DNA of 7,813 nt from DASWHX01 sp036397995. GTDB taxonomy: Bacteria > Bacteroidota > Bacteroidia > Cytophagales > Cyclobacteriaceae. A program made the position numbers and the translations under genes. The notes below the pieces were generated by a model. It searched no databases. It was given only the letters and a program-made list of their open reading frames with translations, and had not been told where the DNA came from. The stretch lies in NCBI GenBank assembly GCA_036397995.1, contig DASWHX010000209.1:1-7813 (forward strand), read 5' to 3'. The first letter of the stretch is position 1, and the number at the start of each line of letters is the position of its first letter. Below, in pieces: positions 1 through 6,669 of this stretch.

Positions 1-675
1 AACCAGGGAAACCAATCTTCAGAAAATAACCGGGTAACTATCTGTCACAAAACTCCAGCCGGGAATAATTCGATTACTGTTTCTCAGGCAGCAGTTGAGA
101 CACACCTTCGACATGGTGACAGCCTGGGAGCTTGTCAGGATGAGCAAGGCAGCCCGGAAAACCAGAATCAGGAAAACCGGAATCAGGGAGACCAGAACCA
201 AAGTGATCAGGGGAATCAAGTTCAGAAAGATGGCGGCCTGAACAAGGAGGGCAGCGGGAGCCAGGTAAATCAAGGAAGCTCCGACCGGGATAATTCTGGC
301 ACTGAGGGAAGCAGGAGTACGCAGGGTAATTCCGGTGCAGAGGGTTCATCGGAGGTTCCTGTTTATGGCACCGTAAAAGCCACACTATATAAATTTACCA
401 AAACAATTTCTTCAGGCGGGGTTCTTGATTTCAGGGTAAGGGATGCATTTACCAACCAGGTTATCACGCAGGAAAAATTGCCGGGTGAGTTTATCTGGAC
501 TTCAGAATGGGCAACTTTCAATGGCGATGAAAGAGCGCTTAGACCTGAACACGTCGATATGATTAAGCTGCGTGAAGCTCCGGCGCCACCGCCCCAGACT
601 CTTTTTGTGGAATTTACCAAGCCAATTTACGACCAGATAATAAATAAGATTGTCGCCTATTACCGGAATTTCTAG
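1..675 (+). CDS. C-terminal part of an ICHK-motif protein with Q/N-rich linker and unrecognised C-terminal domain (5' truncated)
   Basis: The frame is open from base 1 to the TAG at 673-675, giving 224 visible residues. No in-frame ATG occurs before residue 186, so the true start lies upstream of the window. In visible-residue numbering there are three parts. Residues 12-46 form a compact module with VTICHK, ITVSQAAVETHL, RHGD and LGAC, carrying C15, H16, H35, H38 and C45. Similar ICHxP...HLxHGD...C modules are known to me from secreted Bacteroidota proteins, where their role is unknown. Residues 46-118 are a Gln/Asn/Gly/Ser/Glu-rich linker with NQ-type short repeats, and the same composition precedes the module. 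Residues 119-224 form an ordered domain containing EWATFNGDERAL, a proline run (APAPPPQ) and LFVEFTKPIYDQI, which I cannot assign to a named family. An exported or surface location is inferred from the two cysteines and the linker; the signal peptide, if any, is outside the window. The next gene begins 96 bases downstream behind its own promoter. The open frame is well supported; the function is unknown. Confidence 0.72.
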   Translation, partial: NQGNQSSENNRVTICHKTPAGNNSITVSQAAVETHLRHGDSLGACQDEQGSPENQNQENRNQGDQNQSDQGNQVQKDGGLNKEGSGSQVNQGSSDRDNSGTEGSRSTQGNSGAEGSSEVPVYGTVKATLYKFTKTISSGGVLDFRVRDAFTNQVITQEKLPGEFIWTSEWATFNGDERALRPEHVDMIKLREAPAPPPQTLFVEFTKPIYDQIINKIVAYYRNF

Positions 676-718
676 AAAAGAGCGCCTAAATGTTGGCCTA
701 CATACCGCCGGTAAGAAA

Positions 719-752
719 TTTTGGCATAACAACAGTTTGTTTGCTACCTTTG
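719..752 (+). promoter_or_regulatory. Bacteroidota-type promoter for the desaturase
   Basis: TACCTTTG at 745-752 matches the Bacteroidota -7 consensus TAnnTTTG exactly. A TTTTG at 719-723 lies 21 bases upstream and fits the -33 TTTG element. Transcription would start near base 759, leaving a leader of roughly a dozen bases before the ATG at 772. This is consensus matching by eye, and no transcript data are available. Confidence 0.55.
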
Positions 753-771
753 CACCATCTAAAAGCAATTA

Positions 772-1872
772 ATGAGTACCAGCACAAATAAGATTCAATT
801 CAATACACAGTCGGACTTTTACCGGGAATTAATCAGAAATGTAAACGATTATTTCAAAGCCAATAATATTTCCAAATATGGGAATAGGCGCATGATAATT
901 AAGACAATCTGTATGTTTGTCTTTTACTTCGCTCCCTTTTCGTTGCTTTTCCTGGATTTTGGGTTTGGACTGTGGTCTGTTTTGGTGTTATATGCTTTAA
1001 TGGGAATTGGCAAATCAGGAATAGGTCTTTCTGTAATGCACGATGCAAATCATAATTCATTCAGCAAAAATCAAAAAGTTAATAAATGGATGAGCTACTC
1101 CATGAATATTGTCGGAGGTAGTTCCATTAACTGGAAAATACAGCATAATGTTCTTCATCATACTTTTACTAACGTTCATGGTCACGATGAAGACATTAAC
1201 GCACCTTTCATTCTAAGATTCTCGCCTCATCAAAAGTATTACCTTATTCATAAGTTCCAGTTTATTTACTCCTGGTTCTTCTACGGTTTTCTAACCCTTG
1301 GCTGGATAATGTACCAGGATTATGGCCAGCTTATCGGGTATAATAAACGGGGACTACTGAAATCGCAAAAGACAACTTTCAGCAAGGAATTCACAATACT
1401 TATTCTGACCAAAATTTCTTATCTGGCTTATATTATTGCATTGCCTATGATTTTCGGCCCTGCAGTTTGGTGGTCTTACCTAGTAGGATTTGCCATTATG
1501 CATTATGTAGCCGGGTTTATACTTTCCATTATTTTCCAACCTGCCCATGTAATTGAAGAGACTGAATTTCCTTTAACTGATGAATCCGGCAAACTTGCAA
1601 CAGGTTGGGCGGAACATCAACTAATGACCACCTGTAATTTTGCCAGAAACAGCCGGATATTCTCCTGGTTTGTGGGTGGTTTGAATTTTCAGGTTGAACA
1701 TCACCTGTTTCCCAATATTTGTCATGTTCATTATCCCGGAATATCAGCCATTGTAAAAGCCACCGCGGAAAAGTTTAATTTACCTTATTATTCCCAACGG
1801 ACATTCCTTTCAGCATTAGTTGCTCATGGCAAAATGCTTTACCGTTTAGGTAATCCGAAACTGGCAGCCTAA
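772..1872 (+). CDS. Membrane fatty-acid (acyl-CoA/acyl-lipid) desaturase
   Basis: This is a 366-residue integral-membrane non-heme di-iron desaturase that introduces a double bond into a fatty acyl chain using O2 and an electron donor. All three histidine boxes are present: HDANH at 90-94, HNVLHH at 125-130, and QVEHH at 307-311 within NFQVEHHLFP. The extra conserved stretch WAEHQLMTTCNF sits at about 279-290. The third box with Gln (QxxHH) is typical of front-end/linoleoyl-CoA-type desaturases, so the position of the double bond may be counted from the carboxyl end. No cytochrome b5 domain (HPGG) is fused, so the electron donor must be separate. Hydrophobic segments are visible near 46-64, 68-88, 160-182, 207-228 and 233-256. 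The ATG at 772 follows a good promoter, and the length is normal for the family. It appears to be transcribed alone, since the next gene starts 95 bases later. A role in membrane fluidity or cold adaptation is an inference; exact regiospecificity cannot be read from the sequence. Confidence 0.93.
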   Translation: MSTSTNKIQFNTQSDFYRELIRNVNDYFKANNISKYGNRRMIIKTICMFVFYFAPFSLLFLDFGFGLWSVLVLYALMGIGKSGIGLSVMHDANHNSFSKNQKVNKWMSYSMNIVGGSSINWKIQHNVLHHTFTNVHGHDEDINAPFILRFSPHQKYYLIHKFQFIYSWFFYGFLTLGWIMYQDYGQLIGYNKRGLLKSQKTTFSKEFTILILTKISYLAYIIALPMIFGPAVWWSYLVGFAIMHYVAGFILSIIFQPAHVIEETEFPLTDESGKLATGWAEHQLMTTCNFARNSRIFSWFVGGLNFQVEHHLFPNICHVHYPGISAIVKATAEKFNLPYYSQRTFLSALVAHGKMLYRLGNPKLAA

Positions 1873-1909
1873 GCAATCATATACCCTGGCTAATTTATTT
1901 TCACATTCA

Positions 1910-1944
1910 TTTGATTGACAGGTAAAAGATTGTTTCTAAATTTA
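1910..1944 (+). promoter_or_regulatory. Candidate promoter for the deacylase-like lipoprotein operon
   Basis: TTTG at 1910-1913 and TAAATTTA at 1937-1944 resemble the Bacteroidota -33 and -7 elements. The spacing is 23 bases, and the last base of the -7 element is off consensus. It lies 23 bases before the preferred ATG at 1968. It is weak and based on pattern only. Confidence 0.25.
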
Positions 1945-1967
1945 TAATCCACATATTCTTGTCGATC

Positions 1968-3644
1968 ATGAAAAAACAATACCTGTTTCTTCTTGCCATT
2001 ATTATTCTGGCCGCGTGTAAGCCTTCTATTAAATATGATGTTATAATCCGGAATGGAACTGTCTATGATGGATCAGGAGGTGATCCGGTTGTAACCGATA
2101 TTGGTATTGTGGGCGATTCGATAGTTGCATTGGAAAATTTAGATAATATCTCCGCGGCCACAGAAATTGATGCCATAGGGATGGCGGTTGCTCCAGGCTT
2201 TATCAACATGCTAAGCTGGGCAACAACTTCACTGATAGAAGACGGAAGATCATTGGGAGATATAAAGCAAGGAGTTACTCTGGAAGTATTTGGGGAAGGT
2301 TGGTCTGAAGGACCGTTAAATGATGCTATGAAAGAAGAGATCACAAAGGACCAGGGTGATATAAAGTATGACATAAAATGGACCACTTTAGGTGAGTATA
2401 TGGATTACCTGGTTGAAAAGGGAGTCAGCTGCAACATTGCCTCTTATGTAGGGGCTACTACACTGAGAATTCATGAACTCGCTTTTGAAAATCGGTCTCC
2501 AACTCCTGAGGAACTGGAGCGGATGAAAAATCTTGTTCGCACGGCTATGGAAGAAGGTGCGCTGGGAATTGGTTCTTCCCTTATCTATGCGCCTGCGTTC
2601 TACGCGGATACTGAAGAGTTAATTGAACTTTGTAAGGTAGCTTCTGAATATGGAGGAAGTTATATCTCGCACATGCGAAGTGAAGGAGATTATTTTCTTG
2701 AAGCAATAGACGAGCTAATGAGAATTTCTAAGGAAGCCAACCTTCCCGCCGAAATATACCATTTGAAAGCAGGCGGCAAAGAGAACTGGCATAAAATGGA
2801 TTTAGCCCTCGCTAAAATTGACAGCGCCAGAAATGCCGGGCTTGCCATTACCGCCGATATGTATAATTATATTGCCGGTGCAACCGGACTTGATGCCTCC
2901 ATGCCTCCCTGGGTACAGGAAGGGGGTTATGATGAATGGTCAAAACGTCTAAAGGATCTGGAAATAAGAAAAAAAATTAAAGGTGAAATAGAAAATAAGG
3001 GTGCCGGTTGGGAGAACTTATATTACGCCGCAGGTACTCCGGACAACCTGTTGCTGGTAGGATTTAAGGAAGACTCACTGAAGTATTTAACCGGTAAAAC
3101 TCTTACTGAAGTTGCACAACTTCGAAACCAGGATCCGGTTGAGACGATGATGGACCTGGTTATTCAGGATGGAAGCAGGGTAGGTACTGTGTATTTTCTG
3201 ATGAATGAAGAAAACCTGGTGAAGCAAATCAAAAAGGATTATGTAAGCTTTTGCAGTGATGCTGAATCAGAAGCCCCGGAAGGTGTTTTCCTGAAATCAA
3301 ATCCACACCCGCGTGCTTATGGTAATTTTGCCCGGCTTTTAGGCAAGTATGTTAGGGAAGAAAATGTAATTAGCTTGCAAGAGGCAATTAGAAGGTTAAC
3401 TTCCTTGCCCGCATCAAACATCAAAATAAAAAGAAGGGGAAGCCTTGCTCCGGGCTTCAAAGCGGATGTAGTGATTTTTGATCCGAATGAAATCCGGGAT
3501 CATGCTACATTTGAGAAACCACACCAATATGCAACCGGCGTAAGGGATGTCTTCGTGAATGGAATCCAGGTTTTATCAGGTGGGGAGCATACAGGAAATT
3601 TTCCGGGCCGGGTTGTTAGAGGGCCGGGATGGAAAGGTCAATAA
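1968..3644 (+). CDS. N-acyl-D-amino-acid deacylase family lipoprotein (amidohydrolase superfamily) with altered metal site
   Basis: I chose the ATG at 1968 (558 aa) over a TTG three codons earlier because it gives a clean lipoprotein leader, MKKQYLFLLAIIILAAC, with lipobox LAAC and lipidation at C17. The body follows D-aminoacylase organisation: NGTVYDGSG at 29-37, APGFI at 75-79, SHMRSEG at 234-240 (H235), YHLKAGGK at 264-271 (H265), TADMYNYIAGATGLDA at 295-310, SDAESEA at 430-436 (D431), HPRAYGNFARLLGKYVRE at 447-464, and the C-terminal RGSLAPGFKADVVIFDP at 490-506. In classical enzymes APGFID is followed by HTHDD and then a GNCG motif. Here the equivalents are NMLSWA (80-85) and FGEGWS (108-113), so the HxH pair and the metal-binding cysteine are absent, while H235, H265 and D431 remain. 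Either the catalytic metal site is reorganised or the protein has another activity on acylated amino acids, peptides or related amides. The location is a membrane-anchored lipoprotein, periplasmic or surface-exposed. The DUF3667 gene follows after 6 bases, suggesting co-transcription. Family placement is firm; activity is uncertain. Confidence 0.87.
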   Translation: MKKQYLFLLAIIILAACKPSIKYDVIIRNGTVYDGSGGDPVVTDIGIVGDSIVALENLDNISAATEIDAIGMAVAPGFINMLSWATTSLIEDGRSLGDIKQGVTLEVFGEGWSEGPLNDAMKEEITKDQGDIKYDIKWTTLGEYMDYLVEKGVSCNIASYVGATTLRIHELAFENRSPTPEELERMKNLVRTAMEEGALGIGSSLIYAPAFYADTEELIELCKVASEYGGSYISHMRSEGDYFLEAIDELMRISKEANLPAEIYHLKAGGKENWHKMDLALAKIDSARNAGLAITADMYNYIAGATGLDASMPPWVQEGGYDEWSKRLKDLEIRKKIKGEIENKGAGWENLYYAAGTPDNLLLVGFKEDSLKYLTGKTLTEVAQLRNQDPVETMMDLVIQDGSRVGTVYFLMNEENLVKQIKKDYVSFCSDAESEAPEGVFLKSNPHPRAYGNFARLLGKYVREENVISLQEAIRRLTSLPASNIKIKRRGSLAPGFKADVVIFDPNEIRDHATFEKPHQYATGVRDVFVNGIQVLSGGEHTGNFPGRVVRGPGWKGQ

Positions 3645-3650
3645 AAGTTA

Positions 3651-4403
3651 ATGAATTGTAAAAACTGCGCTGTAGAATTTGAAGGAAATTATTGCCCTAA
3701 TTGTGGTCAGAATTCCGGTGTAATGCGTTTTACGTATCCCTATTTTTTAAGAGAAACCTTTTTTTCCAGCCTGGATATTGAACATGGGTTTACCTATTCT
3801 CTTAAAGCTTTGTTCTTGCGACCTGGAAATGCGATTCGTGATTATTTGCAGGGAAAAAGATTGAGCCTGACTGTACCGGGCAAATATTTAATTCTCATGG
3901 GAGCCATCTCTACTTTCCTGGCTGTTCAGTATGAGATTTTCAAAGTTCCGGAGATCAGCGAAAAATTAATGTGGCTTCCGGATGTAGCCGGATTCTTTAA
4001 ATTTGCTGCACAATATACCACCGTAATTAATATTATCACCATACCGATCTTTGCTTTTTTCAGTTGGATAATTTTCAGAAACAAAGGATATAACTATGCT
4101 GAAAATACTATCCTGAATATTTTCATTACCTCGCAACAATTGCTTATGCTGGTAATTCTTGTTCCTTTGGTAAGCCTTTTTGAAACCATGAACTCCGAGC
4201 TGGTGGCCTGCTATACAATAATCACCATTATCTATAACGTCTGGGTTTACCTGCAATTTTTCAAATTAAAAATAGTATCAGGAACACTATTATCACTGGC
4301 GGCAATTCTCTTGTCTTATGCAGGTCAGTTCTTCTTTAACTATTTTATCTACACGATTTTGCCACAGCAATGGGTAGAGTATTTAGCTTTCATTACACTT
4401 TAA
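3651..4403 (+). CDS. DUF3667 zinc-ribbon multi-pass membrane protein
   Basis: This protein has 250 residues. The N terminus is a small zinc-ribbon: C3-x2-C6 and C15-x2-C18, followed by GQ, in the CxNCxxxxxGxYCPNCGQ pattern typical of DUF3667. The family's second signature follows: a segment ending in FLRPGNAIRDYLQGKRLSL (55-73), then PGKYLIL, which leads into the membrane part. About five hydrophobic segments are visible, near 78-97, 123-142, 154-177, 184-205 and 208-236. The cytoplasmic ribbon plus membrane bundle suggests an inner-membrane protein; no reaction or substrate is known for the family. The start ATG lies 6 bases after the stop of the deacylase-like lipoprotein, so translation is probably coupled. 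The last 11 bases overlap the end of the convergent isomerase gene. It is not truncated. Confidence 0.85.
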   Translation: MNCKNCAVEFEGNYCPNCGQNSGVMRFTYPYFLRETFFSSLDIEHGFTYSLKALFLRPGNAIRDYLQGKRLSLTVPGKYLILMGAISTFLAVQYEIFKVPEISEKLMWLPDVAGFFKFAAQYTTVINIITIPIFAFFSWIIFRNKGYNYAENTILNIFITSQQLLMLVILVPLVSLFETMNSELVACYTIITIIYNVWVYLQFFKLKIVSGTLLSLAAILLSYAGQFFFNYFIYTILPQQWVEYLAFITL

Positions 4404-5316
4404 AATTATCTGCCCTCTTATACGCTTCAATAACTTTCAGTTCTCCGTCTTTACCATTTACTGAATTGCCATGCTCCATTCCCACGACTCCCCGAAACCC
4501 TTTTTGATAAATATGCTGAAACACGTTTTGATAATTGATTTCCCCGGTACCCGGTTCTTTCCGGCCAGGGTTGTCGCCTACCTGAAAGTAGGCAATATCA
4601 TCCCATGCCATTTCCATGTTAGGAATCAGATTTCCTTCCTGTATTTGTTGGTGATATATATCAAATAATATTTTGCAGGATGGACTATCCACTGCTTGGC
4701 AAAGCATTTTAGCCTGAGGTATTTTGGTGAGAAATAATCCGGGATGGTTAAACCGGTTGAGTGGTTCCAGAACCATTACTAAATTGTGCGGCTCCAGAAT
4801 ATCGCAAGCCCTTCGTAATGCATTGATGATGTTAGCATTTTGATAGTCGAGTTCAAGTCGCAAATCCAAATGACCGGGAACTACGGTCATCCACTTGGCA
4901 TTCACCCGCTTTGCCACCTCCACTGATTTCTTTATATAGTCAAGAAACTCTTCAAGCTTATCCGGTTTGCCACTTGCCAGGTTGGGCTCACTCCAATATA
5001 TCTTATGCGCTACAAAAACCCCCATGGTCATGCCAAGCGTCGACATCTTTTTGGCAATTCGCTCCTGATCTTCAACCTGCCGGTCCATCATTCCATTATC
5101 TTCCAGGGCAGTAAAGCCCTGGTCGGCAATGAATTGGAGCTGGTCAGTTAGTTCTTCTCCCGCGGACTCCCTGAACATTCCGAAGTGCGGGGCATATTTC
5201 AAATTAAAAGAATTTTTCTTTTGAAATGAATCGGCGAATAATGCATTGGCAGGAATACCTGTTACCGCCAATGTTGAAAGCGCCGCCACATTATTAAAAA
5301 AAGTTCGCCTTTTCAT
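4393..5316 (-). CDS. Hydroxypyruvate isomerase-family TIM-barrel protein with Tat-like leader
   Basis: This 307-residue protein belongs to the xylose-isomerase-like/AP-endonuclease-2 TIM-barrel superfamily, closest by motif to hydroxypyruvate isomerases. The leader MKRRTFFNNVAALSTLAV contains RRTFF, which fits a twin-arginine signal, so the mature enzyme is probably periplasmic. Family motifs appear in order: YAPHFGMF (41-48), VMVLEPLNRFNHPG (180-193) with E184, ILFDIYHQQIQEGN (216-229) with D219 and H222, YFQVGDNPGRKEPGTGEINY (243-262) with Q245 and R252, and GMEHGNS (279-285) with E281. E184 and E281 are the likely acid/base and metal-binding pair. Classical hydroxypyruvate isomerases have HxQ where this protein has Y243-F-Q. 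Exported relatives act on sugars or keto-sugars rather than on cytosolic hydroxypyruvate, so the name describes the fold. The ATG lies only 2 bases after the stop of the oxidoreductase gene, indicating an operon and probably consecutive steps. Confidence 0.87.
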   Translation of the reverse strand: MKRRTFFNNVAALSTLAVTGIPANALFADSFQKKNSFNLKYAPHFGMFRESAGEELTDQLQFIADQGFTALEDNGMMDRQVEDQERIAKKMSTLGMTMGVFVAHKIYWSEPNLASGKPDKLEEFLDYIKKSVEVAKRVNAKWMTVVPGHLDLRLELDYQNANIINALRRACDILEPHNLVMVLEPLNRFNHPGLFLTKIPQAKMLCQAVDSPSCKILFDIYHQQIQEGNLIPNMEMAWDDIAYFQVGDNPGRKEPGTGEINYQNVFQHIYQKGFRGVVGMEHGNSVNGKDGELKVIEAYKRADNFKV

Positions 5317-5318
5317 AG

Positions 5319-6662
5319 TTATAAGACTTCAGTTTGTCCGGGTGCCGGAATGGGATAAAATCCATTTTCATCAGGGAGTGTAGGGGGTTGAGACTTCCAC
5401 GACCATTGTTCAGGATCATCCACCAATCTTTTATTGGAGGCAAGGGCTTCATCCCAGTTCATTACTTTGCCGGAATAGGTTGCCATCCTTCCCATAATAG
5501 CAGTCATGGTACTCTTTGCTCCATTTTCAGCATCATTGATGATCACTTTGCCCTCTTTAATTGCGGCAAACAGTTCATCATGTTCCACCTGGTACGGGTT
5601 TGGGTCTCCCTCACCTGCATGTTCATAAAGTATGGAGTTCGGGTAATTCTTCAGCAGGGCTTTGTTGTTCGAATTTGTATAAACAGATCCTTTCGTACCC
5701 TGAAACGTTTCAGAAACCCGGCTCATGCAATCTCTTTGATGCCGGCACTGACTTGAGATGATGGCTCCGCCGGGATATTCAAATTCAACAAAGTGATGGT
5801 CAAAGATTTCTCCATACTCTTTACCGGTGCGAACTTGCCTGCCACCCATACCCTGGGCCCGAACGGGGTATTCTCCGATAAACCAATTGGCAACGTCAAT
5901 GTTATGGATGTGTTGTTCCAAAATATGATCACCGCAAATCCAGGTGAAATAATACCAGTTATAAACCTGGTATTCCATCTCCGTCATGCCGGGTTTCCTT
6001 TCATTCACCCAAACCCCTCCATCATTCCAATACACCTGACCGGATATAATGTCGCCTATCATTCCGTCATTAATTCTCTTTACTGCTTCCCGGTAATTAC
6101 TTTGATAATGTCTTTGCAAACCAACTACTACGTTTAATTTCTTTGCTTTTGCAATTTCAGCATTTTCCAAAACCTTTCTTATGCCGTAAGCATCTGTGGC
6201 AACCGGTTTCTCCATAAAAATATGTTTTCCTTGTTGCACTGCATATTCAAAATGCCAGGGCCGGAATCCGGGAGGCGTCGTAAGTATAACTACATCGGCC
6301 AGATCGATTGCTTTTTTATAACTGTCGAATCCAAGGAATTTATTTTCTTCCGGCACCGCCATTCTTCCCGATTCACCATGCACTTTGGTGAGCGTTTCAA
6401 AACTGCCCTTGAGTCGGTCTTCAAAAACATCAGCCATAGCCACAAGTTTAACATTCTCTTTTGTTTTCATGGCCTGGTTTGCCGCACCTGTCCCGCGGCC
6501 GCCGCAGCCGATCAGGGCCACTTTGATTGTATCATCCACAGATGTATTGAAATGCGAAGCAATGGAACTGAAAGGATCAAGCATTACCGCACCTGCGGCC
6601 ATAGCGCTTCCCTTCATAAAAGTTCTCCTTTTAATGGGTGAAATCGGATTTTCTTTTTTCAT
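5319..6662 (-). CDS. Tat-exported Gfo/Idh/MocA family NAD(P)-dependent oxidoreductase
   Basis: The ATG at 6662 gives 447 residues. It is preferred to an in-frame TTG at 6686, which would overlap the upstream gene by 17 bases and only delay the leader. The N terminus has a twin-arginine motif, KRRTFMKG (11-18), followed by a hydrophobic alanine/methionine-rich stretch, so export through Tat as a folded, cofactor-loaded protein is expected. The Rossmann nucleotide-binding loop is GCGGRGTGA (52-60). The catalytic-lysine motif is MEKPVAT (150-156). The second-domain signature is WICGDHILEQHIHNIDVANW (241-260), with several histidines in the active site, and GMGGRQVRTGKEYG follows at 271-284. Family members oxidise or reduce a hydroxyl of sugars, inositols or glycosides using a tightly held NAD(P). 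The substrate is not determined by these motifs. The gene starts 7 bases after the SUMF1-like gene and ends 2 bases before the isomerase gene, so the three are very likely co-transcribed. Confidence 0.92.
   Translation of the reverse strand: MKKENPISPIKRRTFMKGSAMAAGAVMLDPFSSIASHFNTSVDDTIKVALIGCGGRGTGAANQAMKTKENVKLVAMADVFEDRLKGSFETLTKVHGESGRMAVPEENKFLGFDSYKKAIDLADVVILTTPPGFRPWHFEYAVQQGKHIFMEKPVATDAYGIRKVLENAEIAKAKKLNVVVGLQRHYQSNYREAVKRINDGMIGDIISGQVYWNDGGVWVNERKPGMTEMEYQVYNWYYFTWICGDHILEQHIHNIDVANWFIGEYPVRAQGMGGRQVRTGKEYGEIFDHHFVEFEYPGGAIISSQCRHQRDCMSRVSETFQGTKGSVYTNSNNKALLKNYPNSILYEHAGEGDPNPYQVEHDELFAAIKEGKVIINDAENGAKSTMTAIMGRMATYSGKVMNWDEALASNKRLVDDPEQWSWKSQPPTLPDENGFYPIPAPGQTEVL
5951..5974. 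repeat. Perfect 8-bp inverted repeat inside the oxidoreductase gene
   Basis: AATACCAG (5951-5958) and CTGGTATT (5967-5974) are exact reverse complements separated by 8 bases. They lie in the coding region at residues around 230-237 (EYQVYNWY). The sequence can form a short hairpin in mRNA, but it also simply encodes tyrosine-rich protein. No function is claimed. Confidence 0.4.
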
Positions 6663-6669
6663 GGTGCTG

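Noticed and set aside
74..385. Minus-strand open frame of about 103 codons antisense to the left-edge gene
   Set aside because: It lies opposite the NQ-rich linker, whose composition avoids stop codons in the antisense frame. The predicted protein shows no family features.
703..713. Palindrome TACCG-C-CGGTA upstream of the desaturase promoter
   Set aside because: The arms are only 5 bases with a 1-base centre. This is too short to call an operator without a second copy or a known regulator.
363..768. Two further minus-strand open frames (363-620 and 502-768)
   Set aside because: They are antisense to the C-terminal domain of the left-edge gene and to the desaturase promoter region. They have no recognisable domains and would cover a clear TAnnTTTG promoter.
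1959..1967. TTG start three codons upstream for the lipoprotein gene
   Set aside because: The ATG at 1968 gives a standard lipoprotein leader with a KK n-region directly at the start. The TTG adds MSI with no benefit.
1873..1967. Possible terminator after the desaturase
   Set aside because: I found no stem-loop followed by a T-run in this gap.
2063..2386. Minus-strand open frame within the deacylase-like gene
   Set aside because: It is opposite a strongly supported coding region and its product has no recognisable motif.
3601..3632. GGGCCGGG occurring twice near the end of the lipoprotein gene
   Set aside because: Both copies lie in codons for the family's usual PGRVVRGPG tail. There is no sign of a functional repeat.
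4576..4593. Hairpin GCCTAC-CTGAAA-GTAGGC in the isomerase gene
   Set aside because: It falls on the conserved YFQVGD active-site motif, so the codons alone explain it. It is also far from the gene end and has no T-run.
5334..6137. Plus-strand open frames of 66-140 codons opposite the oxidoreductase gene
   Set aside because: The minus-strand oxidoreductase has full family motifs throughout this span. The plus-strand products are featureless shadows.
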